64,000 bases of DNA from positions 62,001 through 126,000 of the forward strand of contig JANQFC010000026.1 of NCBI GenBank assembly GCA_028278035.1, in the 5' to 3' direction. The DNA comes from Chlamydiales bacterium (GTDB taxonomy: Bacteria; Chlamydiota; Chlamydiia; Chlamydiales; SM23-39). Below the pieces are notes generated by a model that saw only the letters and a list, made by a program, of their open reading frames with translations, made no database searches and was not told where the DNA came from. The position numbers and the translations under genes are program-made. Shown piece by piece: positions 16,703 to 25,271 of the stretch; position 1 is the stretch's first letter, and each line of letters opens with the position of its first letter.

Positions 16703-19069
16703 TTAAATTTGTTTTTTTATTTCTTTGGTTATTTTCTCATGCTCTTTTTCAGCAGTATCAAACAAAATAGTTTTAAATTTATCTCTATAGGTGAATCTAA
16801 AAGTAACATTTTTAGTATTTTCTGTTGTTTTAAAAATATCTATTAAATCTACTTTTTCCAATACAGGGGATTTAATAGATTTGATGTAATTGAAAATTTC
16901 ATCTATTTCTGTGGCAGCATCCAATGGAATAGTTAAATCTCTTTGAGTTGCCGGATATTGTGAAATATCTTGATATGTAATTGTATCCTTTTTATTTTTA
17001 TATACTAAATCTAAATTAATTTCAGCAAACAAAACTCTTTTTTTAATATCCATTTCTTTTAGAATTTTTGGATGGACTTCTCCTAGTATTCCTATTTCTT
17101 CCGAAGCAATTTTAATGTTTGCCTGTCTGCCAGGATGAAGAGCTGAATATGTTGATTTTGTAAAATTTAGATCTTTTGTAACTACTGCTGAGAAAATATT
17201 TTCTAAAATTCCTTTTAAGTCATAAAAATTTATTTCGAAGTTTTGTTTTTCCCAAATTTGAGGAGCTTTTTTTCCGCATAAAATTAAAGAAAGGGCCCAT
17301 CTTTCAATTATTTTATTATCTTTTTTGAAATGCAAGTGAGATGTTTCATACATTGACAGATCAAAATTTTTATGATCATGGTTATATTTTACAATTTCTA
17401 AAAAAGAAGGAAGCATTGAAGGTCTTAAGATAGACTGATCTATTGATTTGTAATGAATCACATGAGCCAATTCTTTTTTGTTGAGACCAAGGCTGTATGA
17501 TATTTCAGCTAGTTTTGGGCTTATTAAGTCACAAGTGATTATTTCTTGCAGGTTAGAAGATCTAAGATAGGTTTTTAAGTTTTTTTCAAACAGATATTTA
17601 TCTGAATGATATATGTTTGAAGAACAGTAAGTGGGACGTACTTTTGTAATATTATTATAGCCAAAAATTCTAGCAATTTCTTCTATTAAATCTATTTCTT
17701 CAAAAAGATCATTTCTGTAATTTGGAATTTCTAATAGTATTTCATTATCTGTTGATTTTAGTATGTTGAACTCTAGTCTTTTAAAAATATCTAAAGCCTC
17801 ATTTAAACTGATCTTGGTTCCTAAAATCTGTTGAATTTTAGAAAGTCTGCATTTTATTTTTTTTAGTTTGAAATCGTCTTTTTTTATGTCAATTTTACCT
17901 TTCGCAATGGATCCTTTTGTAGTTTTTACAATTAATGCAGCTGCGTAATCCAAAGCAATAGGTGGCATGTCAGGGTCAGTGCCTTTTTCAAAACGCATTG
18001 AACTTTCTGTTTTTAAAAAAAGCTGCTTAGAGGTTGTTCTAATAGAAGTGTTGTCAAAGTATGCAGATTCTAAGAGGATGTTTTTGGTATTTTCATCAAC
18101 TGATGAGTTTAGTGTGCCAATGATACCTGCTACGGCAATGGTTTTTTTACCGTCAGATATTAAAAGCGAGTCTTTAGGTATTTTCCTTTCTATTTCATCT
18201 AAGCTCATTATATTTACATCTTGAGTATTAGTCGTTATTTGAATTTCTCTGTTGATTTTATCAAAATCAAAGGCATGCATAGGCTGGTTAAATTTTAGCA
18301 TTACTAAATTCAAGGCATCTACAATGTTATTTACAGATCTAAGTCCTAATTTTTCTATTTTGCTTTTTAACCAAAAAGGTGATTTTTCTACTTTGATGTT
18401 TTCAATAAGCCTGCAGGTATATCTTTTACATCTATTATCTTTGATTATAACTTTTACTTTTTTATTTATATCAGTTTCAGCTTCTTTGATATTGCTTTCA
18501 AACATTTTGATTTTTGTATTAAGAGCGCTGGCAAGCTCTCTTGCTATTCCTATAGCTGACATGCACCTGCCGAGATTTGGAGTGAGTGAAATTTCAAAAA
18601 CCGGTTCGGATAAACTAGTTAGGTCTTGACCTAATTTGAACGAGTCGTCTAATTCTAAAATAGTATCTTTTTCATCGAAAAGCTTGAGCTCTTTTGCTGA
18701 ACATAGCATGCCGAAAGATTCAATATCTCTAATTTTGGTTTTTTTGATAGTTATTAAATTCTCTTTATCATCTAAAAGAGTTGCTCCAATAGGTGCAAAA
18801 GCAGTAATAAGTCCTTTTTTGCAGTTAGGGGCTGCGCAGACGACCTGATATGATTTTTTGCCGTCATAAACAGTTGCTATGCTCAGTTTATCTGCTGAGG
18901 GGTGTTCTTTGGTATCAATCACTTTAGCTGCAACCACTTTTGAAAAAGAAGGACTTTCATTTAAAATGGAGTCTACTTCAATTCCTAAGTTTGTAAGCTG
19001 ATCTGCAATTTCTTCAGAAGATAATTTTATATCTATAAATTTTTTTAATAAAGACAGAGATATTTTCAT
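16703..19069 (-). CDS. pheT: Phenylalanyl-tRNA synthetase beta subunit
   Basis: The 788-residue protein has the full PheT architecture. An N-terminal tRNA-binding (EMAP-like) domain spans about 40 to 150 (KVVAAKVIDTKEHPSADKLS). The B3/B4 editing domain follows, with B5 around 400 to 475 and the catalytic-like core (LIEEIARIFGYNNI). The C-terminal FDX-ACB anticodon-binding domain occupies about 695 to 788 (ISQYPATQRDLTIPLD). It pairs with PheS, which is not in the window. This gene opens the block whose order matches C. trachomatis CT475 down to CT457. Confidence 0.95.
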   Translation of the reverse strand: MKISLSLLKKFIDIKLSSEEIADQLTNLGIEVDSILNESPSFSKVVAAKVIDTKEHPSADKLSIATVYDGKKSYQVVCAAPNCKKGLITAFAPIGATLLDDKENLITIKKTKIRDIESFGMLCSAKELKLFDEKDTILELDDSFKLGQDLTSLSEPVFEISLTPNLGRCMSAIGIARELASALNTKIKMFESNIKEAETDINKKVKVIIKDNRCKRYTCRLIENIKVEKSPFWLKSKIEKLGLRSVNNIVDALNLVMLKFNQPMHAFDFDKINREIQITTNTQDVNIMSLDEIERKIPKDSLLISDGKKTIAVAGIIGTLNSSVDENTKNILLESAYFDNTSIRTTSKQLFLKTESSMRFEKGTDPDMPPIALDYAAALIVKTTKGSIAKGKIDIKKDDFKLKKIKCRLSKIQQILGTKISLNEALDIFKRLEFNILKSTDNEILLEIPNYRNDLFEEIDLIEEIARIFGYNNITKVRPTYCSSNIYHSDKYLFEKNLKTYLRSSNLQEIITCDLISPKLAEISYSLGLNKKELAHVIHYKSIDQSILRPSMLPSFLEIVKYNHDHKNFDLSMYETSHLHFKKDNKIIERWALSLILCGKKAPQIWEKQNFEINFYDLKGILENIFSAVVTKDLNFTKSTYSALHPGRQANIKIASEEIGILGEVHPKILKEMDIKKRVLFAEINLDLVYKNKKDTITYQDISQYPATQRDLTIPLDAATEIDEIFNYIKSIKSPVLEKVDLIDIFKTTENTKNVTFRFTYRDKFKTILFDTAEKEHEKITKEIKKQI

Positions 19070-19154
19070 GGCTAAATTTGAATGTTAAATTTAATAACTA
19101 TAAATTTATAATAATTCTTTATTGCAGGAAAGATAAATTTTTATTTGAAGTGCC

Positions 19155-19364
19155 TTAAATAACAGGATCTTTTCCCCCTTTATGGAAGGGGTTGCATTTT
19201 ACAAATCTTTTGATTATTAAAAAAAATGCTATTACAATGTTTTTCTTTTTTATGGCGTCGATAGCATAATTTGAGCAAGTAGGCTCAAATCTACACCTGT
19301 TGCCTAAATGTGGACTAATAATTAATTGATAGGTTTTTATGAGAAAAATAAGTATCTTTTTCAT
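19155..19364 (-). CDS. yidD: Membrane protein insertion efficiency factor YidD
   Basis: The 69-residue product carries the YidD signature: LIKTYQLIISPHLGNRCRFE, then PTCSNYAIDAI and CNPFHKGG. YidD is a small amphipathic inner-membrane protein that helps YidC-mediated insertion. The longer open frame up to 19484 has no family similarity, so ATG at 19364 is preferred. That start overlaps by 26 bases the first possible start of the divergent metallopeptidase gene. YidD next to pheT and recO fits the chlamydial order (CT473). Confidence 0.88.
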   Translation of the reverse strand: MKKILIFLIKTYQLIISPHLGNRCRFEPTCSNYAIDAIKKKNIVIAFFLIIKRFVKCNPFHKGGKDPVI

Positions 19365-20982
19365 CTTTTTTGTTATAATTGCAATAAATGTGTTTTCAAA
19401 GGATTTATTTATGCAAAACGAGTTTGCCATCTTTTTAGAAGATTTTATAAAAAAAGTAGAATTTAAAGAAGAACAATTAAACAAGGCTGTTTGGCTTTTA
19501 GAGACAACTGGATCTAAAGATGCTTCATTTTTGGTTTCGAGTTTAGATAATGAATATAAGTTTTTATATTCAGATGAGGATACTTATAAAAAATTATTAG
19601 AATATCAAAACAAGGGCTTTGATCCTTTATTTCAAAGACAGCTTAATATTTTGATTAATCACTTTAAAGCTAACATTCTGCCAAAAGATCTTTTAAAAGA
19701 AATATCTGAAAAAGAAGCAGATCTAGCTTTAACCTATGCGGGATTTAGAGCAGATATTGACGGAAAGAAAGTAACAGAAAACGAGATCAGAGATATTTTA
19801 AAAAATGAAACTGATGTCAATATTAGAAAAAAAGCCTGGTATGCCTCTAAAGAAGTAGGGGATGTTTTAGCGGATAAAATTATTGGAGTTGTCAAACTGA
19901 GAAATAAAGCTGCTAAAATTTTAGGATATAATAATTATTTTGAAATGAGCCTTGATCTTCAGGAAATTGATAAAGACAGATTATTATCTACTTTTAATGA
20001 GCTAAATGAAAACACTCAAAATTCTTATGATCAAATGATGAGCCAAATTAATGAAAAACTTGCTGAAAAGTTTGGTGTAGCTGTTGAAGATATCGGCGCC
20101 TGGGCGTGGAAAGATCCGTTTTGTCAAATGGACCCTCTTTTATCAGATGAGCTGAAACATATTTTTAAAAAGCAGGATCTTTTGGATATTACTAAAAAGT
20201 TTTATGAAAAAATGGGATTTGATGTTCAAGATCTTGTGAAAAATAGTGATCTTTATGAAAGAGAAGGAAAAAATCAGCATGCCTTTTGTATTGATTTGGA
20301 TAGGAAAGGAGACGTTAGAACATTAAATAATGTTAAACCGAATGTGCAGTGGATGGAAACGCTTTTGCATGAGTTTGGTCATGCTATTTATGATGTTAAG
20401 ATTAATAAAGAACTTCCTTGGTTGCTTAGATCTCCGGCGCACACTTTAACAACGGAAGCTATGGCTTTATTTATGGGCAGGATCGCTTATTCTCCCGAAT
20501 TTTTAGAAGATTTTTTTAAAATCAGTAATGAAAATCTTTTTCATCATTTAAAAGAAGGGCATAAAAGAAGACAGTTGGTTTTCTCAAGATCTGCTTTTTT
20601 AATTACCGAATTTGAAAAAAATATGTATGAAAATCCGGATCAGGACTTGAATAAGCTTTGGTGGGATTTAGTAGAAAAATACCAAAAAATTAAAAGACCG
20701 GAAGGTAGAGAGGGTAAAAATGATTGGGCTGCCAAATATCATGTAGGGCTAGCTCCTGTTTATTATTATGCGTATTTGTATGGAGAAGTTTTTGCATCAG
20801 CTTTGCATAATGAAACTTCTAAAATTACTGGTTCTAAAAAAGTTTGGGATAAAGAGGTAGGAAAATATTTAATAGAAAAACTATTTGCTCCTGGCAGTCA
20901 GTATAGATGGGATAAATTGGTTCAATATGCTACCAACCAGCCGTTTTCTATTGAACCTTGGGTTGAAGAATGCAATAATTAG
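19339..20982 (+). CDS. Zinc metallopeptidase of the M2/M3 (gluzincin) group
   Basis: The 547-residue protein has the zinc site HEFGH in WMETLLHEFGHAIYD near residue 346, with the third ligand Glu in AHTLTTEAMALFMGR about 30 residues later. Other M2/M3-like stretches are WAWKDPFCQMDPL and HVGLAPVYYYAYLYGEVFAS. It should cleave short peptides as a carboxydipeptidase or oligopeptidase. ATG at 19339 would give a signal-peptide-like start (MRKISIFFIFFVIIAINVFS). ATG at 19414 (MQNEFAIFLED) has the better AAGGA site and would give a cytoplasmic enzyme, so location is undecided. M2 versus M3 cannot be settled by eye. Confidence 0.82.
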   Translation: MRKISIFFIFFVIIAINVFSKDLFMQNEFAIFLEDFIKKVEFKEEQLNKAVWLLETTGSKDASFLVSSLDNEYKFLYSDEDTYKKLLEYQNKGFDPLFQRQLNILINHFKANILPKDLLKEISEKEADLALTYAGFRADIDGKKVTENEIRDILKNETDVNIRKKAWYASKEVGDVLADKIIGVVKLRNKAAKILGYNNYFEMSLDLQEIDKDRLLSTFNELNENTQNSYDQMMSQINEKLAEKFGVAVEDIGAWAWKDPFCQMDPLLSDELKHIFKKQDLLDITKKFYEKMGFDVQDLVKNSDLYEREGKNQHAFCIDLDRKGDVRTLNNVKPNVQWMETLLHEFGHAIYDVKINKELPWLLRSPAHTLTTEAMALFMGRIAYSPEFLEDFFKISNENLFHHLKEGHKRRQLVFSRSAFLITEFEKNMYENPDQDLNKLWWDLVEKYQKIKRPEGREGKNDWAAKYHVGLAPVYYYAYLYGEVFASALHNETSKITGSKKVWDKEVGKYLIEKLFAPGSQYRWDKLVQYATNQPFSIEPWVEECNN

Positions 20983-20993
20983 CATTCATTTTT

Positions 20994-21076
20994 GCGGAAG
21001 TGGTGGAATTGGTAGACACGCTACCTTGAGGTGGTAGTGGGGTTTTCCTGTGGGGGTTCGAGTCCCCCCTTTCGCA
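20994..21076 (+). tRNA. tRNA-Leu (anticodon GAG)
   Basis: The acceptor arms GCGGAAG and CTTTCGC pair. The anticodon stem-loop is CTACC, TTGAGGT, GGTAG. The long variable arm expected for leucine and a T-arm GGGGG-TTCGAGT-CCCCC are present. CCA is not encoded. It ends two bases before the stop of the convergent recO gene. Confidence 0.95.
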
Positions 21077-21078
21077 AA

Positions 21079-21744
21079 TTATATAAGATCTTTGAAAAGA
21101 TTATGTGCTTTTTCTACAAATTCTTTTGATACATCAATGTCTTTTAGCAAAGAAAAAGATTTTGCATAAGCAAAAACCAAGAGCTTATTGTATTCTTCTT
21201 CTGAAAACCTAAAAGCAAAATTAGAAGTGTGCTTTTGGCAGAGACTTTCTCCGGATTCTATATATCGGGCTTTTTGAGAGCATTTGTTACAGATGTTTTT
21301 TAAATTCAAAAATCCTTCATTTATTAATATTTTTAATAAAAAGCTAATATATATGCCGTTCGGGTTTGTAGAGATATTTTTTAAATACTTTTGCAAAAGT
21401 AAAAAGATGTTTTCTGTATTTTTTTGAGGGAAGTGAAATTCTAAAACAGCTTTTGTTATCAAAGAAGCTATTTTGATGTATTTTAAATTTTTTCGAAGGT
21501 AAATGTTCTCATCAATAATGGATCCGTCTTTATAAGTGTGGATGTCAGAATTATTTTTTTTAAAAACTATTTCTGATATGGAAAAAGGAGTTGCAATAGA
21601 TAGCAAGTAAGATTTTTTAGCAGATAAACCGTGTATGATCAAAGAAATTATTCCATAATCTTTTGTTAGGACCTTTATTATTTTAGATCTGTCTTTATAG
21701 GGAGTAGAAAATAAGGTTATTGCTTTTGTTTTTTCGTTCATCAT
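21079..21744 (-). CDS. recO: DNA repair protein RecO
   Basis: The 221-residue protein matches RecO, which loads RecA in the RecFOR pathway. The N-terminal OB-fold is recognisable in KTKAITLFSTPYKDRSKIIK and YGIISLIIHGLSAKKS. A zinc-type Cys arrangement (ICNKCSQKA, later SLCQKH) lies near residues 159 to 185. It is slightly shorter than E. coli RecO (242). Its position after pheT and yidD fits the chlamydial order (CT470). Confidence 0.85.
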   Translation of the reverse strand: MMNEKTKAITLFSTPYKDRSKIIKVLTKDYGIISLIIHGLSAKKSYLLSIATPFSISEIVFKKNNSDIHTYKDGSIIDENIYLRKNLKYIKIASLITKAVLEFHFPQKNTENIFLLLQKYLKNISTNPNGIYISFLLKILINEGFLNLKNICNKCSQKARYIESGESLCQKHTSNFAFRFSEEEYNKLLVFAYAKSFSLLKDIDVSKEFVEKAHNLFKDLI

Positions 21745-21785
21745 GCATTACAAGATAATTTATAGCTTTTTCAAAAGCAAATAAA

Positions 21786-22022
21786 TTATCCGCCAGCAGT
21801 TGAAGAAAATATTCTTTCTCGATCAATTTCTGAATAATCTTCTTCTAATTGATCCATACCTGAAAAATCTGAAGGGATTATGTATAAAGAGTATGCCAAA
21901 ATACCGATAATTCCGAGTGCTATTGAGCATACTGCAGCCTCAAGAGAATAATCTGTAATTTTTGATATAACATAGTGGGTTGCGGTAATAGTTGCCATTC
22001 CAATACATGCTTTTACGGTCAT
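21786..22022 (-). CDS. Small membrane protein, 78 residues
   Basis: The product has two hydrophobic segments (about 3 to 22 and 28 to 50) separated by a short polar turn (SKITDYSL), then an acidic tail (LEEDYSEIDRER). There is no signal peptidase site. The upstream AGAGGTAAAAA before ATG is a reasonable ribosome binding site. This is another paired-hydrophobic-segment orphan; no family recognised. Confidence 0.5.
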   Translation of the reverse strand: MTVKACIGMATITATHYVISKITDYSLEAAVCSIALGIIGILAYSLYIIPSDFSGMDQLEEDYSEIDRERIFSSTAGG

Positions 22023-22124
22023 TTTTTACCTCTAATTTTTTTGCATAATATTATAAAGTATTGTCACATATTTGCATAGAAGTAGCTTTTTTTATAAAAA
22101 GAAGGTATAACTATAAGATTCTTT

Positions 22125-22198
22125 GCACCGGTAGCTCAATTGGATAGAGCACTTGGCTTCGGACCAAGGGGTTAGGGGTTCGAGTCCCTTCCGGTGCG
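22125..22198 (+). tRNA. tRNA-Arg (anticodon TCG)
   Basis: The acceptor arms GCACCGG and CCGGTGC pair. The D-arm is AGCTCAATTGGATAGAGC. The anticodon stem-loop is CTTGG, CTTCGGA, CCAAG, and the T-arm is AGGGG-TTCGAGT-CCCTT. CCA is not encoded. About 230 bases of non-coding DNA follow. Confidence 0.95.
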
Positions 22199-22403
22199 CT
22201 TTTTGTATCTTTTTAATCTTGTAATTTTGGATTTGCAAGTATGCAAGATCTTTATTTCGAAAATGAAAATCAGAAGTATTTTCCTTGTGTGGGATATTCT
22301 TGTATCGGGTTTGATGTACATGATAGGCCTATGGAGTCATAGGTGTATCTGATAATCGATTAAGGGCATTAGGATGCAATTGAATTAAAAAAAATACCAA
22401 AAT

Positions 22404-22428
22404 AAAAAGGCTGCTAAGCGGCTTTTTT
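22404..22428 (-). terminator. Hairpin terminator
   Basis: AAAAAGGCTGC and GCGGCTTTTTT form an eleven-pair stem with a three-base loop. It ends two bases before the stop of the minus-strand gene at 22430 and carries U-tracts in both directions. Confidence 0.8.
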
Positions 22429-22429
22429 A

Positions 22430-22801
22430 TTAATCAGTTAATGTATCATTATAAAAATACTTTTGCGACTCTTGTGTAGGGTTGGGCAGACTTTGTTTAT
22501 TAACCGACATTAATTCAGTTACAGCCAGAGCTGTTCCTGTAGCAACCACTGTAAAGGAGATAAGTTTTGTTTTTAAGGATTGGCTTTTAAAAATTCCTCT
22601 AATTCCTCCAAGAGCTATTATTACTCCCGTTGCAAAAAGAACAGTTTTTGTATATTTGGCATTATTTTCAAGTGTAGTGAACTTACTTGCAAATTCACTT
22701 AAAAAGCTTTCTGCAACGTTCTGGTATGTATACAAAAAATTTCCCATATTTTCACATGTGGAAGAACAAGTTTCTTTGAAGAAAGACCCTAGATTAATCA
22801 T
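22430..22801 (-). CDS. Small membrane-associated hypothetical protein, 123 residues
   Basis: The product begins MINLGSFFKETCSSTCENMG with a TTGGAG site upstream. Two hydrophobic segments occur around residues 50 to 68 (TVLFATGVIIALGGIRGIF) and 80 to 95 (LISFTVVATGTALAV), linked by a basic loop, with a polar C-terminus. It is not recognised. It shares the paired-segment shape seen in several other orphans here. It is divergent from the TauE gene. Confidence 0.55.
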   Translation of the reverse strand: MINLGSFFKETCSSTCENMGNFLYTYQNVAESFLSEFASKFTTLENNAKYTKTVLFATGVIIALGGIRGIFKSQSLKTKLISFTVVATGTALAVTELMSVNKQSLPNPTQESQKYFYNDTLTD

Positions 22802-22920
22802 AAAAAAACTCCAATTGTGATAAAAAAAGATTCTAAATTCTATTTGAAAAATTATTTTTCATAAAATGTTTTTTTGATTTTTTTGTTTAATAAATTCTAT
22901 GATGTAAAATAGGTGCAATT

Positions 22921-23730
22921 ATGCTTGAAGAGATTATTTATTTTGTGATTTTAGGGATTTTAACAGGAACCTTAGCGGGACTCTTTGGTATAGGAGGTGG
23001 TATTTTTATAGTTCCTGGAATGACCATTATTTTAAAGTTGTTGAATTTTCCGGATAATGTGATTATGAAATATGCAGAAGGAACATCGCTTAGCATTATG
23101 ATCTTTACTTCTATTTCTACCATTTATTCTCACTATAAAAGAAACAATATTTTATTCGATATTTTCAAAAAAATAGTTATTTGGATTGTTTTGGGTACAA
23201 TCTTGGGTGCTGTAATAGCGCATTTTGTAAAAGCGGAATTCTTAGAGATATTGTTTGGGATATTTTTGTTTTTGATTTCAATGAAAATGTTTTTGGGTTT
23301 CAAAATAAAAAAAGGCAACAAAAAATATCCCAAGAAAAAAACGCTTGCAATAGCCGGATCTTTAATAGGATTGAAATCGGGGATATTGGGAATAGGGGGA
23401 GGTTCGATCAGTGTGCCTTTTTTGTCTTATTTTAATGTGCCGATGAGAAAAGCTGCCGGGACATCGGCCAGCTTTACTTTTCCTATCGCTGTAATAGGAG
23501 CAATATCTTTTATGATTTTGGGCATGCAGACAATAAAAGAACCTCTTTCTTTAGGATATATATATCTTCCGGCTTTTTTTACAGTATTTCCGCTTACTAT
23601 GATATTTGCAAATATAGGAGCAAGACTTACTCATATATTTCCAAATAGAGCTCTTCAAATTGGATTTGCTGTCTTATTATTATTACTTTCCTGCAAGATG
23701 TTCTTTTTCGATATGATCTTTTCTTTCTAA
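22921..23730 (+). CDS. TauE/SafE-family sulfite/organosulfonate exporter-like permease
   Basis: The 269-residue membrane protein contains the two Gly-rich repeats of the TauE/SafE (DUF81) family: GTLAGLFGIGGGIFIVPGM near residue 15 and GLKSGILGIGGGSISVPFLS near 150. Roughly eight membrane segments are present. The substrate is unknown; members export sulfite, sulfoacetate or similar anions, or import them. Its last 48 bases overlap the 3' end of the convergent speD gene. Confidence 0.87.
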   Translation: MLEEIIYFVILGILTGTLAGLFGIGGGIFIVPGMTIILKLLNFPDNVIMKYAEGTSLSIMIFTSISTIYSHYKRNNILFDIFKKIVIWIVLGTILGAVIAHFVKAEFLEILFGIFLFLISMKMFLGFKIKKGNKKYPKKKTLAIAGSLIGLKSGILGIGGGSISVPFLSYFNVPMRKAAGTSASFTFPIAVIGAISFMILGMQTIKEPLSLGYIYLPAFFTVFPLTMIFANIGARLTHIFPNRALQIGFAVLLLLLSCKMFFFDMIFSF

Positions 23731-24063
23731 TATTTCTTTTGTTACTTTTTTCGGTTTTAGATAAGCTGTCAGCGTTTCATGAAATTTTTCTGGATCACAG
23801 GTTGTGCCGCATGTGAAAAAATCAACAAAACATCCGCCATGTTCAGGATAGGTATGAATACTTGCATGGCTTTCCGATAATAATATTATCATTGAAAATC
23901 CCTGCGGTTCAAATTGATGGGGAATGCTGTTTAAGATTGTAGCTTTTGCATTTACGCATGCCTGTTTTAATGCTTTTTCCAAACCGGCTGCGTCATTTAA
24001 TACTGTTTCATCACACTCAATATAATTTGCCACTAAGTGTGAGCCAATAAATTCATATACCAT
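23683..24063 (-). CDS. speD: S-adenosylmethionine decarboxylase proenzyme
   Basis: The 126-residue proenzyme is of the short bacterial class. The self-processing site is visible as LSESHASIHTYPEHGG near residue 63, where Ser becomes the pyruvoyl group. The catalytic FFTCGT follows. The product, decarboxylated SAM, is the aminopropyl donor for spermidine or aminopropylcadaverine. No aminopropyltransferase is in the window. Together with the lysine decarboxylase, aminopropylcadaverine is a conceivable product (inference). The 3' end overlaps the TauE gene by 48 bases in antisense. Confidence 0.9.
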   Translation of the reverse strand: MVYEFIGSHLVANYIECDETVLNDAAGLEKALKQACVNAKATILNSIPHQFEPQGFSMIILLSESHASIHTYPEHGGCFVDFFTCGTTCDPEKFHETLTAYLKPKKVTKEILERKDHIEKEHLAGK

Positions 24064-24202
24064 AAGCCCATCCCTACCTCTTAAATTGTTATATAATTTA
24101 ATATCATAAAAAAAATGAATTTTCTTATAAAAGTTTTTTTTCTTGTTTTGAGCTTTTAAACCATGTAATTTATTTCTATATATTTATAAAATGAGGTGAA
24201 AT

Positions 24203-24823
24203 ATGGTTGATAAAAGCAAGTTTAAAACAGAAGGGTTTAGCGTTGAAGTCACAGGAAAAAATCTTCAAATTACTGATGCTATTGCAAAATATGTGAAAGA
24301 GAAAATTGCAAAGATATCTCGTTTTAGTAAACAGATATTGGATGTGGTTGTTACTCTAGAAGTACAAAAAATTGCACATACAGCATCTGTTGTTGTGAAA
24401 TTTTCTCATTATAGAATTCAAGTTCATGCAACTACTGAAGATCTTTATGCGGCGATAGATGGAGCTTTTACCAAGCTTTATAACTTAATAAAAAAATATA
24501 AAGAAAAACTGCAGGATCATAGAGCACAGGATTTAGCAAGCATTGATATGAAAGTTCATGTCTTAAAACCCATAGATGAGCTAGATGATATCAATGATGA
24601 TATTGAAGAAGAGAATTTGAAAGAAGAATTAGAAAAATACAAAATGCCCAAAATTGCGGAAGTGGAATCTCTTCCTTTAAGAATGCTTACTCAAGATGAA
24701 GCAGTGATGAGACTGGAGCTGAGCGGAGAGCATTTCTTAATATATAGATGCGAAGAGGATCAAAGGTTGAAAGTTATCTATAAAAGAAAAGATGAGCAGC
24801 TGGGGCTTGTAGAAGTTGAATAA
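24203..24823 (+). CDS. hpf: Ribosome hibernation promoting factor, long form
   Basis: The 206-residue protein has the N-terminal HPF/YfiA domain (about 12 to 110; VEVTGKNLQITDAIAKYVKE). After an acidic linker comes the C-terminal dimerisation domain of long HPF (about 145 to 200; LRMLTQDEAVMRLELSGEHF). Long HPF joins 70S ribosomes into inactive 100S dimers, which suits a resting elementary-body-like stage. GAGGTGAAAT precedes ATG. It begins a five-gene run in which each gene overlaps the next by four to eight bases. Confidence 0.88.
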   Translation: MVDKSKFKTEGFSVEVTGKNLQITDAIAKYVKEKIAKISRFSKQILDVVVTLEVQKIAHTASVVVKFSHYRIQVHATTEDLYAAIDGAFTKLYNLIKKYKEKLQDHRAQDLASIDMKVHVLKPIDELDDINDDIEEENLKEELEKYKMPKIAEVESLPLRMLTQDEAVMRLELSGEHFLIYRCEEDQRLKVIYKRKDEQLGLVEVE

Positions 24824-25271
24824 AGATCAAATATTTGATCCTATCAGAGGCTATTATGTATCAGCTTTGCCTGAAGAAATAGTCCGGCAAAAGCTGATAC
24901 TTCAGATGGTTAATCAATTAGGATATCCCAAGAGTCTAATAGCGGTTGAAAAGGATTTAAAGCTGTTGCCGCATTTAAAAAATAAAGAATTTGTTATTAC
25001 AAAAAGAAGGGCGGATATTATTTGTTTTGCAAAAAATATTCATCCTAAGTTTTCAGTTTATCCTCTTCTTATGATAGAATGTAAGGCTGTAAAATTAACG
25101 GACAAGACAATAGATCAAATAATTGGCTATAATCATTTTGTTGAGGCTTATTTTATATCTATTGCAAATGATAGTAACATTAAGACTCTGTGGTATAATA
25201 AAAAACAAAAATATTACGATAGCGTTAATTTTATACCAAAATATGATGATTTAATTAAGGCTGTAAGATGA
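24816..25271 (+). CDS. HSDR_N-like PD-(D/E)xK domain protein
   Basis: The 151-residue protein resembles the stand-alone type I restriction enzyme R-subunit N-terminal domain family (HSDR_N_2). The nuclease-type core reads RRADIICF, then YPLLMIECKAVKL, giving the D...ExK triad near residues 66 to 88. It starts with TTG at 24816, overlapping the hpf stop by eight bases; no ATG is available early. No helicase or methylase accompanies it, so it is not a restriction system. It ends in an ATGA overlap with the next gene. The function is unknown. Confidence 0.7.
   Translation: MNKDQIFDPIRGYYVSALPEEIVRQKLILQMVNQLGYPKSLIAVEKDLKLLPHLKNKEFVITKRRADIICFAKNIHPKFSVYPLLMIECKAVKLTDKTIDQIIGYNHFVEAYFISIANDSNIKTLWYNKKQKYYDSVNFIPKYDDLIKAVR

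Noticed and set aside
22241..22342. 33-codon plus-strand ORF after tRNA-Arg (MQDLYFENENQKYF...)
   Set aside because: There is no ribosome binding site and no recognisable family. It lies in a short non-coding stretch; it could be a remnant but the support is too thin.
24816..25271. Type I restriction system
   Set aside because: Only an HSDR_N-like domain is present. There is no helicase, specificity or methylase gene nearby.
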